Positions 35,046-45,712 of a stretch of DNA of 61,369 bases are shown one piece after another. The stretch's first letter is position 1; every line of letters begins with the position of its first letter. Source of the DNA: Chloroflexota bacterium (GTDB taxonomy: Bacteria; Chloroflexota; Anaerolineae; Aggregatilineales; Phototrophicaceae); NCBI GenBank assembly GCA_026707745.1, contig JAPOWG010000114.1:1-61369 (forward strand). The letters run 5' to 3'. Under the pieces are notes generated by a model. It was given only the letters and a program-made list of their open reading frames with translations, did not search any database and was not told the DNA's origin. Both the position numbers and the translations under genes were made by a program.

Positions 35046-36002
35046 CTACCCGCGCGCCTTACCGGCCCAACGAGCGGGTATCTCTACAAATTCACGTTCT
35101 TTCTCTCGATGAGCGTCCATTTCGGCATGCTGGTAAATGTAGGTCGAGCCGGCGCGCGTGGTCATGCCAATGTGATTGCCCTCTTTGTCAAGCGCGATCA
35201 GATTCATGCCGCCGATAAAATCGCCGCCCAAATCGCGCAGATCCCGCATCGCTTTTTGCCCCGCTACTTGTATCGGCAAGCCCGCGCGCAGATACGAAAC
35301 GAGCCCGTAAGCGGTGCAAGCGCGGATCGCCATTTCGCCCATGCCGGTGCAGGCACATGCGCCGTGACGATTATCGGCATAGTTGCCCGCGCCGATGATC
35401 GGCGAATCGCCGACGCGCCCGGGGTATTTCCAAGCCCAACCGCTGGTGCTGACACCGGAGCAGATGTCGCCGTTGCCGTCAATCGCGATGAAGTTGACCG
35501 TACCCGTGACGCGCTCCGGATCTGTCGCCAGGGTAACCGCATCAAGCAAAGGGGTGTCCCCGTCCATGGCATCAATATCCAGGAGCGCGCTATGCTCGAT
35601 CAATCGCTCGCGCCAAAGCGCTTTGACTTCATCGCTGAGCATGGACGCCCATTGTTCGGCGCCGATTTCGCGGGCGAAGCGCTCGGCGCCTTCGGCCGCC
35701 AACATCACGTGTGGCAGCTTGCGATCCATCACTTGCCGCGCTACCGAAATCGCATAGGGGAAGCCACGCATGATAGCGACCGCGCCGGAATTGAGCGTTC
35801 CGCCATCCATGATGCTCGCATCCAACTCAAGTTGACCGAGGATATTGGGATAGCCGTTGTAACCGACGGAGCGCTCGGCGGGGTCCGCTTCGACGATGCG
35901 AATGCCGGTTTCAACGGCGTCAATCGCGCTGCCGCCATTCTTGAGGGCGCGCATGGCGGCCTCAATTCCGACAGCGCCGTTGGCGCTGGCGATGATTAAC
36001 AT
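35046..36002 (-). CDS. N4-(beta-N-acetylglucosaminyl)-L-asparaginase / isoaspartyl peptidase family (Ntn hydrolase)
   Basis: 318 residues. The precursor would self-cleave before Thr168 in VTGTVNFIAID, the nucleophile motif of the family. SGVSTSGWAWKYPGRVGDSP and GAGNYADNRHGACACTGMGE supply the substrate-binding Arg/Asp and the TG(M)GE motif. GNGGSAIDAVE-like KNGGSAIDAVETGI near residue 21 is typical of glycosylasparaginases. No signal peptide is seen, so it is probably cytoplasmic. Amide hydrolysis of glycosyl-asparagine fits the glycan theme; beta-aspartyl peptides are an alternative. Confidence 0.88.
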   Translation of the reverse strand: MLIIASANGAVGIEAAMRALKNGGSAIDAVETGIRIVEADPAERSVGYNGYPNILGQLELDASIMDGGTLNSGAVAIMRGFPYAISVARQVMDRKLPHVMLAAEGAERFAREIGAEQWASMLSDEVKALWRERLIEHSALLDIDAMDGDTPLLDAVTLATDPERVTGTVNFIAIDGNGDICSGVSTSGWAWKYPGRVGDSPIIGAGNYADNRHGACACTGMGEMAIRACTAYGLVSYLRAGLPIQVAGQKAMRDLRDLGGDFIGGMNLIALDKEGNHIGMTTRAGSTYIYQHAEMDAHREKEREFVEIPARWAGKARG

Positions 36003-36042
36003 TAGTGATTGGATTCTCCGACCGTTGCGTTCAATGCTGGGT

Positions 36043-38571
36043 TTAGGCCGCGGTAATCACGCAATTGAGCGTGTCACCCTTTTGCAGGACTTGCTCTTGA
36101 TCATAGCGCAGCGCGCCCAAGCCGCTGAGTTGCAGTTCGGCGACGCGAATCTCGCCATGTAAAACCTTGAAACTCACGCCGCAGGCGCCATCCCCATTTG
36201 GCGCTAGTTCACAGGTGCCCCAGGCGTAACCGCTCGACCAGAAGTGCCGACGAGCTGTGGACGGCGCCGCGAAAGCCAAGGTCCCGTCAACCGCGGAATA
36301 CTGAAAGCCGGTTAGCGCCAAGGTCGCCGCCCAACTGACCATGGCGCGCGCGTAATGATGGCCGCATTCCGCCTCGTCAAAAGGATTCCGCTTGAGCCCG
36401 TCGTAGCGATCGCGGATCGCCCCGATGCACTTCAAGCCATCACCGATATCGCCTTCGTAGAGCATGCCAATTGCGGCGGTGTACTCGAAGCCGGTCATGA
36501 CCTCGTTGTAATAGGGGAAGGGGCGCGCCGGTCGTTCCCCGCGCGGGTAAGTCGCCATCAGCAGCGCTGATTCGTCGTTGAGCACGTAGGAGCGCATGTG
36601 ATTGAAATGGCCGTACATGTTTTCCTTGAAGTTGTAGCGCATGATGCTGCGCAGCGTGGCTTTGACATTAGCCTCGTCGACGACATATCCCAGTCCGCTG
36701 ACGTGCGCCAGCAACTGCCCCACCAATTGATCGACCAGGCAGCCGGCGCCGAGCTGCAACACCGGTTGACTGGGATCGGCCGCGCCCATGTCGCTCATTA
36801 ACATACCGAAGACCGAATCTTTTCCCGCAGCCGGGCGGATCTCGTGTTCGTAGTACTCGCCGTTGAACAAGTTCGCGTCGATCCAGGCGCGCCCGTTTTC
36901 ATAGAGTCGCCGACATTCATCAGCGAAATCCGCCTCGTCCAGGTGCCGCGCCATTTCTTCCATCGCGCGCAAGGCGCCCAGGTACCATATACCCATTTGC
37001 GGGTTGGGACCGTAATACTCGACATCCATGGTATTGTGCTGGCAGCCTTCCATCACGCCATCTTTGTCGGCGTCCCAGCCCCCCGGCAGCCAGCAGAATT
37101 CCAGGGCCTTGCGCGCCTTGTCCCAAAGCTGCCGCAGCCTGTCGCTGTCGCCGGAAAGCTGCCAGTCGCGATAGAGCTTCATCAGGCAGCCCATCTGTCC
37201 GTCGGCCGCCGCCAGCGACCAGGCTGCGGCGTGCTCCAGCGGCAGGTCGACGCGGAAGCTCATGCCGCCGTCTCCCCGCGTGGCATAGTTGAATTCGACT
37301 TCGCGCATGCCCATCGCCAGCTCTCCAAAGAGAAAAGCTGTGGCCTGTTCATAATTCCAGACATGCGTACATGACCCAAAACAGCAGCCCGCCGTATCGT
37401 CGCAACCTTCCCAGCCGAACATGAATCCATCGGGCGTGCGGAAAACGGTCTGCGAGCGCAGCGTGCTCAAATTCGAGAGCGCGGACTCTTTAACGACCCC
37501 GGGCAAGTCGCTGTCGAGAACGCCATTGACGAAAGACAAGGTCTCCGATTCCAGCCATTCGAGATTGGCAGCCGTATACGCGGCGGCCTCCCAGGCGTCG
37601 GCGTACTGGGTCGTGTAGTAGTTGCCGATGCGCGTGCCCGCTTGCAGGGGGCTCTGCGGGTGATTCCGACCGGCTTCTTGCCAGGTGATGCGATTGGGGA
37701 AATGCCAGCTCAACAAGAATGTCACCGCCGCTGAACTATTGGCGGGGACATTCAAGGCAACTGAGAGGGAGCCCGTCGGATTGTCCACCCCGTCGCGATC
37801 GCGCTCTTCGAGTCGCCCGTCTTCGCTGAAGTCGTCCCAGAAATCCAGCAGGGAATCGCCCCAGCTATAATTCGCCCAGGCAGTGCGCGCGGTTATTCCT
37901 TCTTGCTGTGGCGTCGTCAGCGCCAGGGTGCCCCATTGCGCCGACTCGGGATCGACGCCGTCCGAGCGCATGAAGATGCCCGCCAAGCCATCACGCTCGC
38001 GATAGCTGTTGACGTTGTTCACACAGGCGCCGCTGCTGCCGTCGGTGCCGATAAAGTTCTGCAGGTTGCCGCATACCGCTGCCTCAATACCCGCGTCGCT
38101 GTCATTGCTCAAGACAAAGCGCAGGATCGCCACCGGTATGCCGCTGGCGTCGCTATCGCCCGGGATCAGCGGATTGAAAGCCTCCAAACGAACACCCAAT
38201 GGCACATCGGGATCGCCTAGCTGGACCTGCCCGAAGGGATAAGCCGCCGCGAAGCTGCACTCCCGGAAGCGCGGCAAGCCGTGATTGGGAACAGCGGCGC
38301 CACGCGCGCCTTCATAGTCCGCCGGTGGGATGACGCCTTCCAGCGCGGTCGCAGTGGTTCCGCCGTCAGCGGTTTTTGTGTACAGGCTGAAGAAACTCTG
38401 GGCCAGGTCAAATCCTTTAGCTGGGCGATTAACGATCTCCCAATCATGAAGGTTGCCGCGCCCGCCCAGGGAGACAACGCCGGTGCCGATGCCCCCGAGC
38501 GGCAGCCCGATCTGGCGCAGATGGTCCTGATCGTATTTGACCAATGTTGGATATGGATTTGGTGCTGTCAT
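36043..38571 (-). CDS. GH116 beta-glucosidase / glucosylceramidase-like enzyme
   Basis: 842 residues from the ATG at 38571, chosen for AGGAAAA seven bases upstream. The GBA2-type N-terminal domain starts GLPLGGIGTGVVSLGGRGNL and DWEIVNRPAKG. The catalytic (alpha/alpha)6 barrel has the motif QHNTMDVEYYGPNPQMG with candidate nucleophile Glu518. Domain order and length fit GH116 (non-lysosomal glucosylceramidase and bacterial beta-glucosidases). No signal peptide is present. It lies beside a sugar ABC transporter on the same strand but 810 bases away, with its own possible operator cluster. Confidence 0.9.
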   Translation of the reverse strand: MTAPNPYPTLVKYDQDHLRQIGLPLGGIGTGVVSLGGRGNLHDWEIVNRPAKGFDLAQSFFSLYTKTADGGTTATALEGVIPPADYEGARGAAVPNHGLPRFRECSFAAAYPFGQVQLGDPDVPLGVRLEAFNPLIPGDSDASGIPVAILRFVLSNDSDAGIEAAVCGNLQNFIGTDGSSGACVNNVNSYRERDGLAGIFMRSDGVDPESAQWGTLALTTPQQEGITARTAWANYSWGDSLLDFWDDFSEDGRLEERDRDGVDNPTGSLSVALNVPANSSAAVTFLLSWHFPNRITWQEAGRNHPQSPLQAGTRIGNYYTTQYADAWEAAAYTAANLEWLESETLSFVNGVLDSDLPGVVKESALSNLSTLRSQTVFRTPDGFMFGWEGCDDTAGCCFGSCTHVWNYEQATAFLFGELAMGMREVEFNYATRGDGGMSFRVDLPLEHAAAWSLAAADGQMGCLMKLYRDWQLSGDSDRLRQLWDKARKALEFCWLPGGWDADKDGVMEGCQHNTMDVEYYGPNPQMGIWYLGALRAMEEMARHLDEADFADECRRLYENGRAWIDANLFNGEYYEHEIRPAAGKDSVFGMLMSDMGAADPSQPVLQLGAGCLVDQLVGQLLAHVSGLGYVVDEANVKATLRSIMRYNFKENMYGHFNHMRSYVLNDESALLMATYPRGERPARPFPYYNEVMTGFEYTAAIGMLYEGDIGDGLKCIGAIRDRYDGLKRNPFDEAECGHHYARAMVSWAATLALTGFQYSAVDGTLAFAAPSTARRHFWSSGYAWGTCELAPNGDGACGVSFKVLHGEIRVAELQLSGLGALRYDQEQVLQKGDTLNCVITAA

Positions 38572-38815
38572 TCGATTTTCCTGTCGTTTGTATCTGTGTC
38601 CGTCAAAATTTCCTCTCAATTCGATAATTGTAAAGGCGACTTGGCAGCCGCTTGATCTTGACCCATTTCAGAGGACACTGTTTATGTCTAATTCGTTGCC
38701 TCTTCATATTCCATATGGACTGAGACAGTCGCATGCCGAAAGCGGCCCTTGGCGGTTATAGCAAGCTTTGTAATAAGCAATCATTGGCCGCACTTGGTTA
38801 GATTTGTGTTTGAAC

Positions 38816-38866
38816 TTTGTCCGAGTTTGTCCGATTTCCGGACAAAAAAAACTATTTTTCGGACAA
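38816..38866. promoter_or_regulatory. Cluster of four TTGTCCG half-sites
   Basis: Direct TTTGTCCG copies at 38816 and 38826 (10 bases apart) face CGGACAA copies at 38839 and 38860 (21 bases apart). The inner pair forms TTTGTCCG-ATTTC-CGGACAAA, eight-base perfect arms. The helical phasing suggests a cooperative repressor or activator site. It lies 245 bases upstream of the GH116 start on the transcribed side. Confidence 0.5.
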
Positions 38867-39176
38867 TGTGCCGGCAGATCGGGTTGCTGGCGCAGTCGTT
38901 GTGGCCCGAGACAAGCAACTTCAACAGCGACCGTTGCTAATACTGGCACAGCGTCCCTCATTTTCCCCGCAAGGCCCGCATTAAGGGACCAAAAACACCC
39001 CTACACACCGGGAAGGGATGCGCGGCTCGGCAGCGTAAAACCCGCGTGTTTACTGGCTTTCGGAGATTCCGGATTCTCTTGGACGCAGATTTTTCCGGTC
39101 AATTTTTTTCCCTTCCGACTGGCATGTTCCGGGATGCAGCAGCAGGACAAGCATAACAGGAAACGCAAAGCAAAGG

Positions 39177-39192
39177 GCGACTATATAGTCGC
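39177..39192. repeat. Perfect 16-base palindrome GCGACTATATAGTCGC
   Basis: The sequence equals its own complement over all 16 bases. It could be an operator or a small hairpin. No gene lies within 180 bases. Confidence 0.5.
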
Positions 39193-39381
39193 GTTTTACC
39201 GGATTAGGCGAGAATTGCCGGAGTCTCTCGATCCTGTCCAGTTTTTTTGGAGCTGCTACATAAGCGGTTCTTCAAGAGACTCTACCCGGTCGTCCGTCAA
39301 GTTGATTGCGCATCGTTTGCGTCGCCCAGATCTACACTGTATTTGTGGCTAGAAGCGTTTCCTTTGACTTATCCTTTTGAC

Positions 39382-40269
39382 TTATCCTTTCAATCCGGAG
39401 CGCGTCAGCGCTTCGATGATCCAGCGCTGCGCCGCGATGAAGACGAAAAGTACCGGCAGGATCGCCATCGTCACCGCCGCCATCACAACCGACGGGTTGC
39501 CAGAGCCCATGTAGCCTGTAAGCAGGGCGATCCCTTGCGGCAGTGTCATTTTATGCCAGGAATTGAGGAAGATCAGGGGTAGGAAATAGGCGTTCCAGGT
39601 GGCGTTGAAAGTGATGATGCCGAGGGTCGCCATCGCCGGGCCCGCTAGCGGCAAGGCGATTTGCAGAAATGAACGGACATGACCCGCGCCGTCCACCCGC
39701 GCCGCGTCAAAGAGTTCCTGGGGCATCTGCTTGAAGAATTGCCGCATCAGGAAGACACCAAACGCACTGATGAGCCCGGGCAAAATGATGGCCAGCGGAT
39801 TGTCGATCAAGCCCAGGTCGCGCATCAGCAGGAAGATGGGAATGATCGTCACCTGGCCCGGCACCATCAAGGAAGCCAGCAACAGCAGGAAGAGCAGGTC
39901 GCGCCCGGGAAAGCGCAAGCGGGCGAAGGCGTATCCGGCCAGCGAGCAGGTCACAAGCTGCCCAACAGTTACCGCCACCGTGATCCTCATGCTGTTGATG
40001 AACAGGTCTACGAAGGGAACGCTCGATTTGAAGGGCTCGACATAGTTCTCCCAGCGGAACTGCGTCGGCAGCCAGGCCGGCGGCAGTTGGAAGCTCTCCG
40101 TTGTCGGGCGCAGGGAGGTGGAGAACATCCAGGCCAGCGGCATCATGACCAGAATGGCGGCGATGGTCAATATGGCATAGGAAACGATGTCGCCGAAGTT
40201 GATCGGCTTCTTGCTCTTGCGAGGCGCGGTTTTCGGCTGCCCGCGGACTGTAACTTCTGTACTTGCCAT
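39382..40269 (-). CDS. Carbohydrate ABC transporter permease (MalG/UgpE type)
   Basis: 295 residues from the ATG at 40269; a TTG four codons upstream is the alternative. Six membrane helices, with the EAA loop ELFDAARVDGAGHVRSFLQI that docks the ATPase. The N-terminal part (MMPLAWMFSTSLRPTTESF) is typical of MalG-like permeases. It pairs with the permease 12 bases upstream. No ATPase gene is near, as is common for this family, where a shared MsmK/UgpC-type ATPase is encoded elsewhere. The 3' end carries a 13-base tandem duplication. Confidence 0.93.
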   Translation of the reverse strand: MASTEVTVRGQPKTAPRKSKKPINFGDIVSYAILTIAAILVMMPLAWMFSTSLRPTTESFQLPPAWLPTQFRWENYVEPFKSSVPFVDLFINSMRITVAVTVGQLVTCSLAGYAFARLRFPGRDLLFLLLLASLMVPGQVTIIPIFLLMRDLGLIDNPLAIILPGLISAFGVFLMRQFFKQMPQELFDAARVDGAGHVRSFLQIALPLAGPAMATLGIITFNATWNAYFLPLIFLNSWHKMTLPQGIALLTGYMGSGNPSVVMAAVTMAILPVLFVFIAAQRWIIEALTRSGLKG

Positions 40270-40281
40270 GGTTAATTCCAA

Positions 40282-41190
40282 CTATTCGTAGTGCACCCAG
40301 CGGCGGCTGATCCAGAATTGCAATGCGGTCAGCACCAGGATAATGGCGAAGAGGGTCATGGATACGGCGGCGGCGTAACCCATGTTGAAGGTGCGGAAGG
40401 CGATCTCGTAAATGTAGAGCACGACGCTGCGCGTGGCGTCGCCAGGACCGCCAGCCGTTAGCACGATGATCGTATCGAAGACTTGCAGAGCGCCGATCAT
40501 GAAGATGACAAGAATGAAGAAGATTGTCGGACTCAACAAAGGAATGGTGATGCGGAAGAAAAGTTGCCGTTCGTTGGCGCCGTCAAGCTGGGCCGCTTCG
40601 TAGTATTCGTTCGGGATGCTCTGTAAACCGGCCAGGAAAACCAGCATGGCGAAACCGGTATTCTTCCAGACATCCAGGATAATGATGGCTGCCATCGCCC
40701 AATGCGCGTTGCTCAGCCAGGGAACGGGGTCGATTCCTAAAACGCCCAGGTAGTAATTGATGACCCCGGTATCTTGCTGGTAAAGAAAGCGCCAAATGAC
40801 AGCGATATAGGTATGGGCGATGAGCACTGGGAAGAAAAAAATGGAGCGATACAAATTGCGCATCAATATCGGCAGACGCCGATTGAGCATGACCGCCAGC
40901 AGCAAGCCAATGCCGGCGTTAAAGAAGACGGCAAATAGCGTGAAGATGATTGTATTGATATAGGAAATGCGCAGACGGGGATCGGCAAACATCTGGGCAT
41001 AGTTGTCCAAGCCGATGTAGGTCGAACCGCGCAGAAGGCTGAACTCTTGAAAACTGATGCGCATGGATTCGACCAGAGGATAGAGAATGAAAATGGTGAA
41101 GCCGATGTAGGTAGGCAAAATGAATAGATAGCCCACGAAGGCTTCGCGGCGCTTCGGTGTCATTTCTGGGGTGAGTCCGCTTATCTGCAT
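40282..41190 (-). CDS. Carbohydrate ABC transporter permease (MalF/UgpA type)
   Basis: 302 residues from the ATG at 41190 (a TTG two codons upstream is also possible). Six membrane helices; FLFILPTYIGFTIFILYPLV-like first helix and the EAA loop EYYEAAQLDGANERQLFFRI. It follows the binding-protein gene by 87 bases. With the MalG-type partner it forms the channel of a sugar importer. Confidence 0.93.
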   Translation of the reverse strand: MQISGLTPEMTPKRREAFVGYLFILPTYIGFTIFILYPLVESMRISFQEFSLLRGSTYIGLDNYAQMFADPRLRISYINTIIFTLFAVFFNAGIGLLLAVMLNRRLPILMRNLYRSIFFFPVLIAHTYIAVIWRFLYQQDTGVINYYLGVLGIDPVPWLSNAHWAMAAIIILDVWKNTGFAMLVFLAGLQSIPNEYYEAAQLDGANERQLFFRITIPLLSPTIFFILVIFMIGALQVFDTIIVLTAGGPGDATRSVVLYIYEIAFRTFNMGYAAAVSMTLFAIILVLTALQFWISRRWVHYE

Positions 41191-41277
41191 CCTCAATCTC
41201 GCGATTCAATTATGGAAACAAGCCCGCATAAAGAACTATGCAGGCTTGTTCAATCTGATGTGCGGGACGTCGCCGTT

Positions 41278-42606
41278 CTAGCCGCCGGCCAGGCGCTCCG
41301 CCAGCTTGTCCATGGCGGCTGTTAACTCGACATGCGCCATTTCCAAGCCCTGCTCAGGCGTCAGGGAGTTGGCCATGATCTGGGACATGTGACGCATGAA
41401 GATGCTCTCGACCTCGGCGAAGTTCGCCGGTGAAGGCACCGGTTTGATGTCTTCCAGGCTGCCGAAGAAGCGCTGCGCGTTGGCCGGGAAGCTGTTAAAG
41501 ACTTCGTTTTCGGTGGCGCTTCGGCGCGCGGGCAGAGAGGTACCGACGGCGACCGCTTCCAAATCCGTTTCGAAGGCTGCCAGGTCCTTGATCAATTCCA
41601 GCGCCAGTGGGACGTTCTCGGTGGTCTTGGATACCGCCCAGCCGCCGGAACCAAATACAGTTGTGCCGGCGCGTTTGCGCGGCCAGGGTGTGATATCGAC
41701 ATCCTTATAGCCCGTGGTGACGTAGGTGTCGAAGGGCCAGCGACCAGCGCCGGTCATGGCGATTGTGCCGGCCGGGAACAGTTCGTAGGGGTTGACGCCT
41801 TCGACCGACGGGGCCACGCCATGCTCATGGACTAGCGAATGCACGAACTTGACCGATTCCAGCATCTTGGGATCGTCCAGGTTGGATTGCGACCAATCCG
41901 GCGTCAGGGTTGATGTCCCATTGGTATGCCACCAGGGCGTCAGACCGAAATTGAAGAAAGGTATAGCGAAGCCGAATTGCTTGTCGCCGCCCTCGCCATG
42001 GGTCAAGACCGACGCGGTTTCCAGGAAGTCTTCCCAGGTCCAATCCTCCGCCGGCGGATCCAGTCCCGCTTCTTCAAACTTGACCGGATTGTAGTGGATG
42101 ATCATATTGTTCCACTCGCGGGTGAAGTAATAGGTTTGTCCATCCGCTCCCTTGAGGGCATTGTGCAGCACCGGCTCAACCTCATCGACGATCGCTGCCA
42201 GTTCTTCGTCGGCGGCGATAGCGTCATCCATCGGCAGCACCAGGTCTTCAAAGATGGTCTCGCGCGTGCCTTCGATCGCGATGGCGATGATATCGGTTTT
42301 CAAGCCGCTGGCGGCGCGCAGCTTTAGATTGGTGATGTAATGGCCCCAGCCTTCTGGCCAGGGGATGTAAAGGTCTTCGACGAGTACATTCGGATAACGC
42401 TCGTTGAAGCGCGCAATGGCGTTGCCAAACATGCGCTGCTGCTCTGTACCGCCGAAGTTGTAGATGACCAGGTGGCCAGCAGTATCGCCCGGAGGCGCCT
42501 GCGCCAAAGCCGTGCCCAAGGGCATGCCGTATGCCGCAGCGAAAGCCGCGGCGCTGCCCATTCCCGTGTACTTGAGAAAATCACGACGCGATAGCTTATT
42601 TGACAT
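41278..42606 (-). CDS. Sugar ABC transporter substrate-binding protein with Tat signal
   Basis: 442 residues from the ATG at 42606, with AGGAGA eight bases upstream. The N-terminus SNKLSRRDFLKYTGMGSAAA is a twin-arginine signal, so the protein is exported folded. The mature part is a family 1 extracellular solute-binding protein (LVIYNFGGTEQQRMFGNAI, WWHTNGTSTLTPDW, ELFPAGTIAMTGAGRWPF). Aromatic residues typical of sugar stacking are frequent. First gene of a three-gene importer operon next to the GH116 enzyme, suggesting a beta-glucoside or glycolipid-derived sugar, which is inference. Confidence 0.92.
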   Translation of the reverse strand: MSNKLSRRDFLKYTGMGSAAAFAAAYGMPLGTALAQAPPGDTAGHLVIYNFGGTEQQRMFGNAIARFNERYPNVLVEDLYIPWPEGWGHYITNLKLRAASGLKTDIIAIAIEGTRETIFEDLVLPMDDAIAADEELAAIVDEVEPVLHNALKGADGQTYYFTREWNNMIIHYNPVKFEEAGLDPPAEDWTWEDFLETASVLTHGEGGDKQFGFAIPFFNFGLTPWWHTNGTSTLTPDWSQSNLDDPKMLESVKFVHSLVHEHGVAPSVEGVNPYELFPAGTIAMTGAGRWPFDTYVTTGYKDVDITPWPRKRAGTTVFGSGGWAVSKTTENVPLALELIKDLAAFETDLEAVAVGTSLPARRSATENEVFNSFPANAQRFFGSLEDIKPVPSPANFAEVESIFMRHMSQIMANSLTPEQGLEMAHVELTAAMDKLAERLAGG

Positions 42607-42650
42607 GGCAAAATCTCCTAAAGAATGTGAATCAATTGACAAGCATGGGC

Positions 42651-42679
42651 ATTATATCGCATGTGCCGCGGACAGGCAA
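42651..42679 (-). promoter_or_regulatory. Promoter of the sugar ABC operon
   Basis: On the minus strand TTGCCT (42674-42679), a 17-base spacer and TATAAT (42651-42656) lie 45 bases before the start codon at 42606. Confidence 0.6.
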
Positions 42680-42703
42680 AAGGGCAGGCGCGGCAGAATG
42701 CCG

Positions 42704-43474
42704 CTACTGCGAATCCAATAGCAAATCGCGCTTGCCCAGCGGCAGCGTCGGACGCGCATTATAGGCATACAAATCGGCAAATGCGCTGATCTGCGCCCCT
42801 GACAGATGAACCGGCGTATCCAGCAGCAGCCAGCGCACGATCTCGCTGCAGGGAGGCGTCGTCAGAGAACCCTGATAGGTGAAATATGTGAGTTCCTTCG
42901 GCAGCAGCGCTTCCAGATCGAGCGCTTCGCCCAGCGCTGCCGGCTCCCCAATTTCGCTCGGCATGTTATCGAAGACGGGGGCGTAGGCTCCGTTTTCCGC
43001 ATCGCCCCCCACGAGCAGAATGCCAACCACCGCCAAAGCGCCGGAATTGGGATCCTGATGCACGAAATGAATTTCCATCGCCGCCGCTTCGCCATTGATG
43101 GTATGTTCGCTGGGGCTGTGGAAGTGGAATTGCAGCAGGTTGTAGGTGATCTCGTTGTAAACGATGTGGCTGCCCTCGTCGACATTGACTTGAATGGTAT
43201 GCCCGTTGTTAAAAATGTTGTTGGCGGTCTGCCCGTATCCGAAGGCGATATCCACCAGGTCGAGTTCGCTGGCGTTTCGAATGTCGATGGGCGATTGCGC
43301 CGTGCCATCGGCGCAGAGCGCGAATTCCGGCGATAAAGCGCCCCAGTATTCGGGACCCCGTTCGCCGCTATAGCTCCAGTCCTTGTCACCAGCCAAACTT
43401 GTCGTCAGTAGCGCGGCAAACCCAACTAGCAGGGCCGCAGTGCCAAGCAAGAGACGGTATCGCTTATTGTTCAT
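42704..43474 (-). CDS. Alpha-class carbonic anhydrase, exported
   Basis: 256 residues with a signal peptide (LLLGTAALLVGFAALLTTSL then AG). The three zinc ligands are His117, His119 (QFHFHSPSEH) and His136 (EIHFVHQD). SPIDIRNA and GSLTTPPCSEIVRW are family signatures; the conserved Cys pair (FALC, PPCSE) could form the usual disulfide. It hydrates CO2 in the periplasm or outside the cell. It stands alone between an ABC operon and the divergent acetyl-CoA synthetase gene. A TATAAT at 43509-43514 on the minus strand is its likely -10. Confidence 0.94.
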   Translation of the reverse strand: MNNKRYRLLLGTAALLVGFAALLTTSLAGDKDWSYSGERGPEYWGALSPEFALCADGTAQSPIDIRNASELDLVDIAFGYGQTANNIFNNGHTIQVNVDEGSHIVYNEITYNLLQFHFHSPSEHTINGEAAAMEIHFVHQDPNSGALAVVGILLVGGDAENGAYAPVFDNMPSEIGEPAALGEALDLEALLPKELTYFTYQGSLTTPPCSEIVRWLLLDTPVHLSGAQISAFADLYAYNARPTLPLGKRDLLLDSQ

Positions 43475-43508
43475 GCGGACAACCTCAGCGCAATATCATG
43501 TTGTTAAG

Positions 43509-43514
43509 ATTATA
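43509..43514 (-). promoter_or_regulatory. -10 box upstream of the carbonic anhydrase gene
   Basis: Perfect TATAAT on the minus strand, 34 bases before the start codon. The -35 position (TTCGCG at 43532-43537, 17-base spacer) is weak. Confidence 0.4.
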
Positions 43515-43591
43515 GGCTACTTCTTACCATCCGCGAAGCCTCCCTTGCCAGCGTTTCAAGTCAACCGATAACCCATGGCCGCGCGCGGATG

Positions 43592-43619
43592 TCGACATGG
43601 CGGCAGTTTGGTTTATAAT
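43592..43619 (+). promoter_or_regulatory. Promoter of the acetyl-CoA synthetase gene
   Basis: TCGACA (43592-43597, five of six consensus bases), a 16-base spacer and TATAAT (43614-43619). The 5' leader would be about 70 bases, ending in a CAGGAG ribosome-binding site. Confidence 0.65.
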
Positions 43620-43697
43620 AGCCAAATGCGATAACACAACAAACGCGGCAGTCAAACTGCCCGTGACTGGAAACGGATCGACAAACAGGAGTATTCG

Positions 43698-45605
<1,908 letters not shown>

Positions 45606-45626
45606 GGCAGATTCATACTGAAAAGT

Positions 45627-45650
45627 GTAGGGGCGACCCAAAGGTCGCCC
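45627..45650 (+). repeat. Repeat B hairpin, copy 1
   Basis: GTAG followed by arms GGGCGACC / GGTCGCCC (eight base pairs, loop CAAA) and then GA. It lies 22 bases after the acs stop codon. Confidence 0.65.
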
Positions 45651-45712
45651 GATGGCAAGGCCCTCGACAAGAGGTTTATCGAACAAGAAGCATATTGAAA
45701 GGAACTGTTCCA

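Larger units (their letters stand above)
38572..39381. other. 810-base intergenic region with operator-like and palindromic sites
   Basis: It separates the GH116 start from the end of the ABC permease. It contains four TTGTCCG/CGGACAA half-sites (38816-38866), a perfect 16-base palindrome (39177-39192) and a short tandem repeat at the permease end. Frames of up to 182 codons exist, but their composition and lack of recognisable motifs do not support a gene. Confidence 0.5.

Noticed and set aside
38804..39352. Plus-strand frame of 182 codons in the large gap
   Set aside because: It starts inside the half-site cluster, is mixed in composition, and shows no motif or ribosome-binding site.
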